28,181 bases of DNA from Spirochaetales bacterium. GTDB lineage: Bacteria > Spirochaetota > Spirochaetia > Sphaerochaetales > Sphaerochaetaceae. The notes beneath the pieces were generated by a model, which was not told the DNA's origin, searched no databases, and saw only the letters and a program-made list of their open reading frames with translations. The stretch is taken from the NCBI GenBank assembly GCA_028723145.1, contig JAQYFM010000174.1, forward strand, positions 1 through 28,181, given 5' to 3'. Numbering within the stretch: the first letter of the stretch is position 1; each line of letters opens with the position of its first letter. The translations under genes and the position numbers were made by a program. Positions 1-8,106 of this stretch are shown here, in pieces.

Positions 1-63
1 AAGATGAAGATTGATTTTGATAGAGGTCAGCTTTCTCTTGCTGTTATGTTCAACCTTTTCTAA
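1..63 (+). CDS. C-terminal end of a probable outer-membrane beta-barrel protein (partial)
   Basis: The frame starting at base 1 is open and stops with TAA at 61-63, so the window begins inside a gene. The visible 20 residues end in QLSLAVMFNLF. Alternating hydrophobic residues and a terminal phenylalanine are typical of the last strand (beta-signal) of outer-membrane barrels recognised by the BAM machinery. This suggests a diderm cell envelope. The identity of the protein cannot be told from so short a tail, and a chance similarity is possible. A terminator follows at once, so this is the last gene of its transcript. Confidence 0.55.
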   Translation, partial: KMKIDFDRGQLSLAVMFNLF

Positions 64-85
64 GTTGAAACTTTATTATAAAATA

Positions 86-113
86 GGAGAGTCTTCGGAC
101 TCTTCTTTTTTTT
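86..113 (+). terminator. Rho-independent terminator
   Basis: An 8-bp stem (86-93 with 98-105, one G-T wobble) is closed by a TTCG tetraloop at 94-97 and followed by eight T (106-113). It ends the upstream beta-barrel gene. It lies only 10 bases before the next start codon, so that gene needs read-through or a promoter overlapping this site. Confidence 0.9.
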
Positions 114-123
114 GGGAGGTGTT

Positions 124-441
124 ATGGCCGGTCGAGGTTTATTCGGATCAATTATCTCAGTTATCTGTCTTTCTATAGTTGTTTTCTTTGTTATTTACTT
201 ATTTGCACCAGAAGCTAGCCAACAGTTTTTTGGAACCTCTATTCGAGATTCTGATGTAAAAAATAGTAGTCAAGAAATAATTGATGCGGCAGTATCATCA
301 GGAGAATTTACTCAAGAACAATTAGATAAATTACAGGATTATTTAAAGAGTGGTAAAGCCAAAAATACATTAGTTAAAATTGGTAAAATTACTTCTCAAG
401 GTGCTGTTGAGTTTGTAAACACAATTAAGGACTCTCTATGA
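124..441 (+). CDS. Small single-span membrane protein of unknown function
   Basis: The protein has 105 residues. I place the start at ATG 124, with GGGAGG at 114-119 just upstream. The in-frame TTG at 112 falls in the terminator T-run and overlaps that ribosome site, so it is unlikely. Residues about 8-28 form one hydrophobic membrane span; the rest is a soluble, Ser/Lys-rich segment predicted helical (for example EFTQEQLDKLQDYLKSGK). No family is recognised. The stop overlaps the next gene's start (ATGA at 438-441), so translation is probably coupled to the metallohydrolase. It may be the first gene of the operon that runs through polA and coaE. Confidence 0.75.
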   Translation: MAGRGLFGSIISVICLSIVVFFVIYLFAPEASQQFFGTSIRDSDVKNSSQEIIDAAVSSGEFTQEQLDKLQDYLKSGKAKNTLVKIGKITSQGAVEFVNTIKDSL

Positions 442-1202
442 AAGTTACTTTCCTAGGAACTGGAACAAGCCATGGAATTCCTGTTATAGGATGCCACTGT
501 CCTGTATGTGAAAGTAAAGATGTGAAAGATAAAAGATATAGGTCTTCAATAGCACTTGAAAAGAATGGTAAACGATTAGTTATTGATACGGGATATGAAT
601 TTCGTCTTCAAATGCTAAGAGCAAAGTTTGATACTCTTGATGGTGTATTATATACTCACTCTCATGCTGATCATTTATCAGGAATAGATGATTTAAGAGT
701 ATTTGCATATAACAATAATTTCCCTATATATGGAAATGCATCAACTATTAATTTTATTAAAAGTCACTACTCATATGCCTTTCAAGGGCCCCAGTTCCCT
801 GGAATTCCTCACTTTGAAGCACATACATTACAGCCATATAAGAGTGTTGATATTAGTGGCTTTAAGGTTCTTCCTGTTGCTGTTGAACATGGAAGAATGA
901 CTAAAATGGAAATTTTAGGCTATAGAATTGATGATAATTTTGCATATGTAACAGATGTCTCCAACATGCCAGAAACAACTTATGATGCATTAAATGGTGT
1001 TGAAACACTAGTTATTGGAGCATTAAGAAAGAAGCCTCATGGAGCCCATTTTTCTTTTTCAGATGCTTATAATGCAGCAAAACGAATTGGTGCTAAAAAT
1101 ATATATTTTACTCATATAAATCATGAAACATCCTATAGTGAGATTAATAGTCTTTATAGTGATGCTAAAAGCGCATATGATATGCTTGAACTAGAAGTAT
1201 AA
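438..1202 (+). CDS. PhnP-like metallo-beta-lactamase-fold phosphodiesterase/hydrolase
   Basis: This is a 254-residue metallo-beta-lactamase-fold hydrolase of the PhnP branch. The metal site is visible: THSHADH (His74, His76, Asp78, His79), then His151, Asp173 and His226, the expected di-metal ligands. Cys19, Cys21 and Cys24 in GCHCPVC, with His229 three residues after His226, match the extra structural zinc site known from E. coli PhnP (Cys21/23/26 and His225). PhnP cleaves 5-phosphoribosyl 1,2-cyclic phosphate, but no phn genes are nearby. The substrate is therefore open; a housekeeping cyclic-nucleotide or nucleic-acid phosphodiesterase role is possible. The start overlaps the preceding stop by four bases, and polA follows after nine bases. 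Confidence 0.85.
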   Translation: MKVTFLGTGTSHGIPVIGCHCPVCESKDVKDKRYRSSIALEKNGKRLVIDTGYEFRLQMLRAKFDTLDGVLYTHSHADHLSGIDDLRVFAYNNNFPIYGNASTINFIKSHYSYAFQGPQFPGIPHFEAHTLQPYKSVDISGFKVLPVAVEHGRMTKMEILGYRIDDNFAYVTDVSNMPETTYDALNGVETLVIGALRKKPHGAHFSFSDAYNAAKRIGAKNIYFTHINHETSYSEINSLYSDAKSAYDMLELEV

Positions 1203-1211
1203 GGAGATAAG

Positions 1212-4070
1212 ATGGATTCTTTATTTACTCAAGTAGAACTTGACCAGGAGCTACTTAAGCTACAGCAAAAAAAGAGTGAAGTTGTAAAAAAAGTAGAGAA
1301 AACAGAAATTGATGATAAACCTTTTGATAAAAAACTTTATATCGTTGATGGATATTCTCTAATTTATAGATCCTACTTTGCATTCATTAATCGTCCTCTT
1401 ACCGATAAGGAAGGTAATAACGTATCATCTTTCTTTGGCTTTTTTAACACAATATTTATGCTTTTAAAGGAGTATGAATTTGACTATTTTGTAATAGCAT
1501 TTGATGCTAATGGGCCTACATTTCGTCATGAAATGTATCCAGAATATAAAGCAAATAGAGATAAGACTCCAGATGATTTACACGCTCAAATTCCTATAAT
1601 TCTAGAAACTTTAAAGAAGATGAATATTCCAACAATTAGTAAAGTTGGATATGAAGCTGATGACTTAATTGCAACATTAGCTGTTAATGCCACAAGACTT
1701 GGAATTGATACTGTAATGGTTACTGCTGATAAGGATTTGTTACAGCTTATTAACAACCATGTTAAGGCATTGCGACCACCTAAAAAAGGTCAGCCAAAGT
1801 ATGAACTTTTTGGAAAGGATGAGGTAATTGAAGCTTATTCAGTTAAGCCTGAACAGATAATTGATTACTTATCTTTACTAGGGGACAGTGCTGATAATGT
1901 TCCTGGGGTGAAGGGTATTGGAGAAAAGACAGCTGTAAAGCTTTTAGAAGAATATAATTCTATTGAAGGTATTTATCGTCACCTAGATTCTCTTGCAAAG
2001 GGCTTAAGAGGTAAGCTTGAACAAGGTAAAGAGAGTGCTATGCTTTCAAAGACATTGGTTACTTTAGATTCTAGTGTATTTACTCTTGAAACCTTTGATA
2101 GCCCAGAATTCTTAACTTCTACAATAAACTATGGTGCAGGCGTTGAGGACTTCGTTGCTAGAAATTGTAATAATCTTGCAAAAACTGCTTTAGCTCTTTC
2201 TGGTGGTGGAAGAAAGATCATGGAGGAAGCGGTAAAAAAGAATGAGGAAAAAACAACTCAAACTGCCCCTCAAGAGTATTTAGGAGTTGGTTCTTATACT
2301 CTCTTAACTGATATTAAGGTTGTTAGAGCATATTTTGAAAGTGCAAAAAGAAGTGGTGGAGTTATTGCTTTTGATACTGAGACAACTAGTACTGAAATTA
2401 AGGATGCTAAATTTGTAGGCTTTAGTTTTTCTTATGAAATGAAAAAGGCTTTCTATTGTCCATTAATTTCTCAGCAAAAGGAATATCTTAAGCTTGATGA
2501 TGTAATTACTCTTTTTAATGATTATTTTTCTACAGGGTTACTTAAGGTTGTAGGACAAAATATCAAGTATGATATAGAGCTTTTAGCTAAATATGGAGTC
2601 AAAATAAAAGATGTACATTTTGATACCATGATTGCAGCTTGGTTAATTGACTCAAATTCAGCTCAATATAGCTTAGACGATTTGGCTTCAAAATACTTGG
2701 CTTATGATACCATCCACTTTGATGATATTGTCAAAAAGGGTGAAGATTTTTCATATGTTGATTTAGATAATGCACTCTCATATTCTGCTGAGGATTCTGA
2801 TTTAACATATAGACTTTATAAATATTTCGATACTCTTTTAGTTGAGAAAGATTTAAAGAAAGTATTTGAAGAATATGAGCTTCCTCTAATTGATGTATTA
2901 GTTGATATGGAAAAAGAAGGTGTTTTGCTTGATAAGGAATTCATGGCTCAGCTTGATGAAAGACTTAGTAAAAAGCTTGATGAATTAACAGCTCAAATAC
3001 ACTCCTTAGCAGGTCATGATTTTAATATCAATTCATCCATTCAGCTTTCTAAAGTATTATTTGAAGAAAGAGGATTAGAGGCAGTTAAGAAAACTCAAAG
3101 AGGATTTTCAACTGATACTGCAACATTAGAAGCATTAAAAGGTAAGGATCCAATTATTGATTTACTTTTAGAGTACAGAGTAGGAGCAAAGCTATTATCT
3201 ACATATGTTGATGCACTTCCACTGCTTTGTGATGAAAATAATAGAATTCACACATCATATTTGCAAACCGGTACTGCTACAGGTAGACTTTCTAGTAGAA
3301 ATCCTAACTTACAAAATATTCCAATTCGAACAGATGATGGAAGATTAATTCGAAGTGCTTTTGTTTCTAAGGAGGGAACTCTTTTCCTTTCTGCGGACTA
3401 TTCACAAATTGAACTTGTTATGCTTGCTCATATCAGTGGTGATGAAGAGTTATCTAAAGCTTTTAATGAGGGCATAGATGTTCATAGATACACCGCATCC
3501 TTAATCTTTTCAAAGAATGTAGATGAAATAACTACAAACGAGAGAAGAATTGCAAAGACCATTAACTTTGGAATTATGTATGGAATGTCACCATTTAGAC
3601 TTTCAAATGAGCTTGGTATTTCTCGCTCTGATGCTAAAGAGTTTATCGAACGTTATTTTGAACGCTACTGTGGGGTAAAAACCTTTGTTGATAGCGTTGT
3701 TGCTGACTGCGAAAAGAATGGTTATGTAAAAACTATGGGCGGTCACATTAGAGCAGTTAGTCAAATTAATAGTAGAAATAAAAATGAAAAGAGTGCTGCA
3801 GAACGTGTTGCTGTTAATACAGTAATCCAGGGGAGTGCTGCAGAATTAGTTAAAAAAGCTATGATTGCAATTTCTTCTGATTTATCTACAAAAGGATTAA
3901 AATCTAAGATATTACTTCAGGTTCATGATGAAATTATTCTTGAAGTTTATGATAATGAATTAGATGTTGTTAAAGAGATTGTTAGAAGCAGAATGGAAAA
4001 TGCTGAAAAACTAAATGTACCACTTAAAGCGGGAATTGAGGTTTCAAAGCGTTGGGGAGACATGCACTAA
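1212..4070 (+). CDS. polA: DNA polymerase I
   Basis: This 952-residue protein has all three Pol I activities. The 5' nuclease domain (about 41-325) shows VDGYSLIYRSYFAF, YEADDLIATL, TADKDLLQL and GDSADNVPGVKGIGEKTA. The 3'-5' exonuclease (about 362-545) is intact: Asp388 and Glu390 in FDTETT, Asn450 and Asp454, Tyr524 and Asp528, so proofreading is expected. In the polymerase domain, motif A is DYSQIE (Asp729), motif B has Arg778, Lys782, Phe786 and Tyr790, and motif C is VHDE (Asp906, Glu907). The start has an excellent ribosome site (AAGGAG 1201-1206), so the roughly 38-residue charged N-terminal extension before the nuclease domain looks real. The arginine usual after DYSQIEL is valine here. 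coaE starts on its last base. Confidence 0.97.
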   Translation: MDSLFTQVELDQELLKLQQKKSEVVKKVEKTEIDDKPFDKKLYIVDGYSLIYRSYFAFINRPLTDKEGNNVSSFFGFFNTIFMLLKEYEFDYFVIAFDANGPTFRHEMYPEYKANRDKTPDDLHAQIPIILETLKKMNIPTISKVGYEADDLIATLAVNATRLGIDTVMVTADKDLLQLINNHVKALRPPKKGQPKYELFGKDEVIEAYSVKPEQIIDYLSLLGDSADNVPGVKGIGEKTAVKLLEEYNSIEGIYRHLDSLAKGLRGKLEQGKESAMLSKTLVTLDSSVFTLETFDSPEFLTSTINYGAGVEDFVARNCNNLAKTALALSGGGRKIMEEAVKKNEEKTTQTAPQEYLGVGSYTLLTDIKVVRAYFESAKRSGGVIAFDTETTSTEIKDAKFVGFSFSYEMKKAFYCPLISQQKEYLKLDDVITLFNDYFSTGLLKVVGQNIKYDIELLAKYGVKIKDVHFDTMIAAWLIDSNSAQYSLDDLASKYLAYDTIHFDDIVKKGEDFSYVDLDNALSYSAEDSDLTYRLYKYFDTLLVEKDLKKVFEEYELPLIDVLVDMEKEGVLLDKEFMAQLDERLSKKLDELTAQIHSLAGHDFNINSSIQLSKVLFEERGLEAVKKTQRGFSTDTATLEALKGKDPIIDLLLEYRVGAKLLSTYVDALPLLCDENNRIHTSYLQTGTATGRLSSRNPNLQNIPIRTDDGRLIRSAFVSKEGTLFLSADYSQIELVMLAHISGDEELSKAFNEGIDVHRYTASLIFSKNVDEITTNERRIAKTINFGIMYGMSPFRLSNELGISRSDAKEFIERYFERYCGVKTFVDSVVADCEKNGYVKTMGGHIRAVSQINSRNKNEKSAAERVAVNTVIQGSAAELVKKAMIAISSDLSTKGLKSKILLQVHDEIILEVYDNELDVVKEIVRSRMENAEKLNVPLKAGIEVSKRWGDMH

Positions 4071-4660
4071 TGGTAGTTGGAGTTGTTGGAAAGAGCTGTA
4101 GCGGTAAGGATGAGGCAGTAAAATTCTTAGTAAACGAAGGATTTTATGAAATTAATGTTGATAAGCTTGGACATGAAGCTTTGAAGCAAAAGGTTGATGA
4201 ATTAGTTTCATCCTTTGGCTCTACCATATTAAAGGATGGAGAAGTTGATAGAAAAATCTTAGGACCTATAGTTTTTTCAGATCCTGAAAAATTAAAGATT
4301 TTAAATTCTATAACTCATCCTTGGATGTGTGAAGAAACAGAAAGGCTTACAAAGGAGCATAAAAATTGTGTTATTAATGCAGCCCTCCTTGAGTCTATGG
4401 GGCTTGTGAGACTTTGCGATGAGGTCTTATACGTATTTGCACCTCTAGAGATGAGACTTGAAAGAGCATTAAAAAGAGATGGAATTACTGAAGAAAATTT
4501 CTTAGCTAGAAATAGAAATCAAAAGGAAATTGGGCTTAGTCTACTTGAAAGTGGCAAAAGAGTTATTACAATAATTAATGACCAAGATAAAGAATATCTT
4601 TATCGACAACTATCATTATATTGTGATAGACTTAAAAGTAGAGGTTATATAAATGGGTAA
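4070..4660 (+). CDS. coaE: Dephospho-CoA kinase
   Basis: CoaE phosphorylates the 3'-hydroxyl of dephospho-CoA, the last step of coenzyme A synthesis. The 196-residue protein has the usual size. It opens with a P-loop reading GKSCSGKD, then a VDKLGHEAL segment (substrate and adenine region), and a lid-like stretch with RLERALKRDG and LARNRNQKE. I chose ATG 4070, which shares its A with the polA stop, preceded by GGGGAG at 4054-4059; an upstream in-frame TTG would overlap that site. The P-loop ends in Asp instead of the usual Ser/Thr after GK, which is noncanonical. The polA-coaE pair, followed by a membrane-anchored protein, resembles the order I recall in Borrelia. Confidence 0.88.
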   Translation: MVVGVVGKSCSGKDEAVKFLVNEGFYEINVDKLGHEALKQKVDELVSSFGSTILKDGEVDRKILGPIVFSDPEKLKILNSITHPWMCEETERLTKEHKNCVINAALLESMGLVRLCDEVLYVFAPLEMRLERALKRDGITEENFLARNRNQKEIGLSLLESGKRVITIINDQDKEYLYRQLSLYCDRLKSRGYING

Positions 4661-5663
4661 GTCTTCTCGTATAGTATTGTTGACAATTACTTCTGTTTTG
4701 GCAATCTTTGTTTTTGCCGCTATGTGGGTCGTTAAGCCATCAGAAGAAGGCAGTGTGCTTTCAGCTGCAAGAGAAAGGCAGAGTACCCCTTTAGTAAGTG
4801 TTTCTGAGCCTCTTAAGACAGATGTAAAAGCTCTTTCAGAAGAAGAGGAATTTGAATTAAAAGTTCGTAATCTTTTAACTGAAGATCCTGAATTTATTGA
4901 TAAGCTTACAAATAGTATTAAGGCTTCATTACTTGAGGATGAAGAGTTTGTAAAGCAAATTGAATCTAAAGTTGATGATGTTGTCCTTTCTAGAGTTGAT
5001 GACAGAGTTAAATACTATGTTTCAATTTATGAGAGCGAGTTAAATTCTTTATTAGAATCATATAAGAATGAGATTACTACTAATGTTGATAGTAAACTTG
5101 AAAGCTCTCTTGAAATTAATTCATTAGTTGATAGATTAATTGAACCTGTAACTGTTGCCGTATATAAAGATTTTGCAGCAAAAGAAGGCTTTGACATCGA
5201 TACTGTTACTTCTATTGTTCTTGATAAGATTTCAAGCGATAAGGATTTGCTAACTCAAGACGTATTAAAGATTGTTTATGAAGAAATCGATGCTGCATTA
5301 AGTGAAGTCGATGAAAGAAATACTGAAATCTTAAATGATGTTAAAGCACTACTTGAGAGCCAAAAGGCAAGTGTTGACGAAGACTCTGTTAGAGCAATTG
5401 TTAATGAAGTAGTTTCTGCTAAGCAAGAAGAAATAGTAGTTGATGTTGTTGAAAGAGTATTAGCTAATATCGATTCCCTTGTAAATGATAAGGTTCAAAA
5501 CTATGTTGATCAGAAAGTTCCTGAAGTTCCTGTAATTGTTACAGATCCAATTGTAAAAGCTCCAAAACTAGAGAATATGGCAGTAAGTGAAGCTGAATTT
5601 GTATCGGTAAGAGCAAGTGCAAGAGAAGAAGCAATAAAGAATGTTTTGAAAAATCTTAAATAA
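4653..5663 (+). CDS. Membrane-anchored acidic alpha-helical protein, function unknown
   Basis: The 336-residue protein has a short basic N-terminus and one hydrophobic span at about 7-27, followed by a long, strongly acidic, helix-rich region (about 55-285) with many Val, Asp, Glu, Ser and Lys and almost no aromatic residues. The span lacks a clear cleavage or lipobox site, so I read it as an anchor with the helical part probably periplasmic. Residues 76-82 (TEDPEFI) and 94-100 (LEDEEFV) begin two imperfect copies of an approximately 18-residue amphipathic unit. A Pro-rich stretch (VPEVPVIVTDP) separates a C-terminal helix. The start has GAGG at 4641-4644 and overlaps coaE by eight bases. No known family is recognised; a structural or envelope-tethering role is only a guess. 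Confidence 0.8.
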   Translation: MGKSSRIVLLTITSVLAIFVFAAMWVVKPSEEGSVLSAARERQSTPLVSVSEPLKTDVKALSEEEEFELKVRNLLTEDPEFIDKLTNSIKASLLEDEEFVKQIESKVDDVVLSRVDDRVKYYVSIYESELNSLLESYKNEITTNVDSKLESSLEINSLVDRLIEPVTVAVYKDFAAKEGFDIDTVTSIVLDKISSDKDLLTQDVLKIVYEEIDAALSEVDERNTEILNDVKALLESQKASVDEDSVRAIVNEVVSAKQEEIVVDVVERVLANIDSLVNDKVQNYVDQKVPEVPVIVTDPIVKAPKLENMAVSEAEFVSVRASAREEAIKNVLKNLK

Positions 5664-5669
5664 TTAAAT

Positions 5670-5701
5670 AGCAGGTCTTAATCGACCTGCTTATCTTTTT
5701 T
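5670..5701 (+). terminator. Rho-independent terminator of the polA-coaE operon
   Basis: An 8-bp perfect stem (5670-5677 with 5684-5691) around a 6-base loop is followed by TATCTTTTTT. On the + strand it closes the operon 7 bases after its last stop. Its loop and right arm are also the last codons and stop of the convergent epmB gene. The - strand has only a weak T-rich stretch beyond the hairpin, so termination there is less sure. Confidence 0.85.
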
Positions 5702-6718
5702 AGGGTACTTTCTACTTTCTCCTTCTGGAGTTGTAAAGTAATAGTATTTTTCATCCTCAGCTACAAAATGATTTTCAGTAAGAACAATTTTGCCTCCTCC
5801 TTCTGGTAAATCAAGCGTGTACTGAGGCATCGCAAGTCCTGAAAGACGTTTTCTAAGTTCTTTATCAAGTAAGATTCCATCTTTTATATCTACTCTAAGG
5901 TGTGATGTCCCCTGTACAAGATCGCCTTGGAATAAGTAGTAAGGCTTTATTCTATTGTATAGTAGCTTATTACAAAGCTCTTCAAGGGTAGAAACATCAT
6001 CATTTACACCTTTAAGCAACACTGTTTGGTTAAAGGCTGGAATAGAGAGTGAAAGAAATTTATTTACTGCTTCAATAGACTCATTAGTTAATTCTCTTGG
6101 ATGATTAAAATGTGTAAGAAGCATAAATGGAGCACCATAGTTATACTTATTTATAGTTTCCATTACTTCATCTGTAAAGCGTTCAGGAAATGTTACAACT
6201 GCACGAGTGCAGAGGCGAAGTATAATATCAGGTCTTACCTCTTTTAGTTTCTTAAAAAGATAGTCAAGGCGTGAAAGTGGGAGAGTGAATAAATCCCCAC
6301 CTGTAAGAAGGAGCTCTTTTATTTCACTATGCTTTGATAAGTATTTTGCGGCTTCATCAATTTCCTTTTCGCTAATTGGTCCTGAATCTAAACCTGTAAA
6401 ACGTCTTCTAAAGCAGTGTCTACAATAGGTAAAGCATCTATCTGTTGTTAAGAGAGCTGCTCTATTTGTATATCTATGGATAAGTCTAGTTGTTACAGAG
6501 TTCTTCACTTCTTTAAGGGGATCAATTGATGCATCATTTACACATTCAAGACAAGATGGAACTACTTGTCTTCGAATTGGATCGTCCTCTTTATTTTCGA
6601 TAAGTGAGAAGTAGTAGTCACTTATTTTAAGTGGAAGTGATGAAGGTGAATTAAACCAAGCTTCTTCATCCGCCTTCAAATTAAGTTTGCTTATTAAGTC
6701 CTCTTTAGTCAAAATCAT
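5678..6718 (-). CDS. epmB: Lysine 2,3-aminomutase-like radical SAM protein (EpmB/KamA family)
   Basis: The enzyme should convert L-alpha-lysine to beta-lysine using S-adenosylmethionine, a [4Fe-4S] cluster and PLP. The cluster motif is CFTYCRHC (Cys95, Cys99, Cys102), inside the family signature around HRYTNRAALL. The probable PLP lysine is Lys310 in PEGGGK. At 346 residues it has the short EpmB length and lacks the C-terminal extension of the longer fermentative KamA enzymes, although the GGGK form is KamA-like. EpmA and a lysine-type EF-P lie 3-5 kb away, which supports a role in EF-P beta-lysylation. A lysine catabolic role cannot be excluded. It stands alone on this strand, divergent from the MFS gene, and no strong ribosome site is seen. 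Confidence 0.82.
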   Translation of the reverse strand: MILTKEDLISKLNLKADEEAWFNSPSSLPLKISDYYFSLIENKEDDPIRRQVVPSCLECVNDASIDPLKEVKNSVTTRLIHRYTNRAALLTTDRCFTYCRHCFRRRFTGLDSGPISEKEIDEAAKYLSKHSEIKELLLTGGDLFTLPLSRLDYLFKKLKEVRPDIILRLCTRAVVTFPERFTDEVMETINKYNYGAPFMLLTHFNHPRELTNESIEAVNKFLSLSIPAFNQTVLLKGVNDDVSTLEELCNKLLYNRIKPYYLFQGDLVQGTSHLRVDIKDGILLDKELRKRLSGLAMPQYTLDLPEGGGKIVLTENHFVAEDEKYYYFTTPEGESRKYPKKDKQVD

Positions 6719-6769
6719 AACAATTGTTGTAAAATTTTTTTAAGATCAATGCAAGTAGAACAATTTCTT

Positions 6770-6778
6770 TGCTATAAT
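6770..6778 (+). promoter_or_regulatory. Extended -10 promoter for the MFS/EamA pair
   Basis: TGCTATAAT gives a perfect -10 hexamer (6773-6778) with the extended TGn element. The -35 position (about 6750-6755, TGCAAG) is poor, as often seen with extended -10 promoters. It lies 32 bases before the MFS start, which also has AGGGGG at 6801-6806. It occupies the 92-base gap between divergent genes. Confidence 0.7.
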
Positions 6779-6810
6779 GGCTCTATCAAATATGTAACCA
6801 AGGGGGTAAT

Positions 6811-8106
6811 ATGAGCAAAAAAAAGAGTTTAAAAGGCTACTATCTTACAACGTTCTTAATTGGACTTGGCTTTTTTACGATGGGTTTGATGGATCCTTTA
6901 TATGATACCTATGTTCCTATTTTTTTAGGAAAATATATATCATCTAATTCCTTAATTGGTACTATCATGACTCTTGATAACGTACTAGCAATTTTCTTAA
7001 TACCTATCTTTTCAGCTTTCAGTGATAGAATTGATACAAAAATTGGAAGAAGAATGCCATTTATCATTACCCTTCTTCCACTAGCAGCTTTAGCATTTGG
7101 ATTAATTCCTATTTCTGCTCTTTCATCTCTTTGGGCATTAGTACTATTAATCTTTGTACTAAATCTTGCAAAACAGGCTGTAAGGGGTCCTGTAGTTGCT
7201 CTTATGCCTGATATGGTACCAGGAGACTTAAGAAGTGAAGCTAATGGTGTTATTAATACAATGGGTGGAATAGCAACAATCTTAGGAACAATTTTACTTG
7301 CACGACTTATGAATGTTAAAGTAACTCTTCCAAAGTTCGGTGTTGTTGATAACGTACTTGCTTTCCCTGTTGCTTCTATTTTTGTAATTATTGCTGTTGT
7401 TCTTCTTTTTATCTTTGTTAAGGAGAAAAAAAGTACAGTTAGACCAGATGATAAAGAGGAAGAAGAGAAGAGGGAACCAATCCTTAAGAGTTTAAAGGTT
7501 GTATTAGGTGAAAAGAATAAATCTGCACTTTACATCTTAATTAGCTTACTTTGTTGGTTTATTGCATACCAAGGTGTACTTCCATTTGTTGGAAAATACT
7601 CAGTTGAAGTTTTAGGAACTTCATCTGGAACTGCATCATTAGCTGCAGGTATGGTTGGTATTGCTTATGCTATTTTTGCTATCCCATCTGGAAAGTTTGC
7701 TCATAAGCATGGTAGAAAGAAGACAATTAGAGGTGCATTAATTTGCTTAGTTACAGTATTAATTTTAGTATTCTTACATGGTGTATTACTAAAAAGCTTA
7801 CCACCAACTGTTAAGCTTCTTACTTTCTGGGCATTACTTTTCTGCTTTGGTATCTTCTGGGTTACAATTGTTACAAACTCATTCCCAATGCTTTGGCAGA
7901 TGTCTACATTTAGTACTGTAGGTATTTATACAGGACTTTACTACTTCTTCTCTCAAGCTGCTTCAATTATTTCACCTCCTCTTTCTGGTGCATGTATTGA
8001 CATCTTTGGATATCCTAGCTTATTTATCTATGCGGCAATCTTTATGACTATAGCATTTATTACAATGAGTAAGGTTGACCGTGGAGAACCAGAAGACGGT
8101 GAATAA
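6811..8106 (+). CDS. MFS transporter, GPH/SLC45-like
   Basis: This 431-residue protein has about twelve hydrophobic spans with a charged central loop at about 205-225 (KEKKSTVRPDDKEEEEKRE), the usual two-halves layout of the major facilitator superfamily. The loop between spans 2 and 3 carries SDRIDTKIGRRMPFI, close to the form seen in glycoside-pentoside-hexuronide/SLC45-like carriers, and ALMPDMVPGDLRSEANG follows span 4. Substrate is unknown; a sugar or glycoside is the family expectation. It is driven by the extended -10 promoter just upstream and overlaps the next transporter gene, so the two are probably co-transcribed. Confidence 0.85.
   Translation: MSKKKSLKGYYLTTFLIGLGFFTMGLMDPLYDTYVPIFLGKYISSNSLIGTIMTLDNVLAIFLIPIFSAFSDRIDTKIGRRMPFIITLLPLAALAFGLIPISALSSLWALVLLIFVLNLAKQAVRGPVVALMPDMVPGDLRSEANGVINTMGGIATILGTILLARLMNVKVTLPKFGVVDNVLAFPVASIFVIIAVVLLFIFVKEKKSTVRPDDKEEEEKREPILKSLKVVLGEKNKSALYILISLLCWFIAYQGVLPFVGKYSVEVLGTSSGTASLAAGMVGIAYAIFAIPSGKFAHKHGRKKTIRGALICLVTVLILVFLHGVLLKSLPPTVKLLTFWALLFCFGIFWVTIVTNSFPMLWQMSTFSTVGIYTGLYYFFSQAASIISPPLSGACIDIFGYPSLFIYAAIFMTIAFITMSKVDRGEPEDGE

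Noticed and set aside
6719..6728. Ten-base palindrome AACAATTGTT next to the epmB start, considered as an operator
   Set aside because: It is short and AT-rich in an AT-rich gap, with no second copy nearby, so chance is a sufficient explanation.
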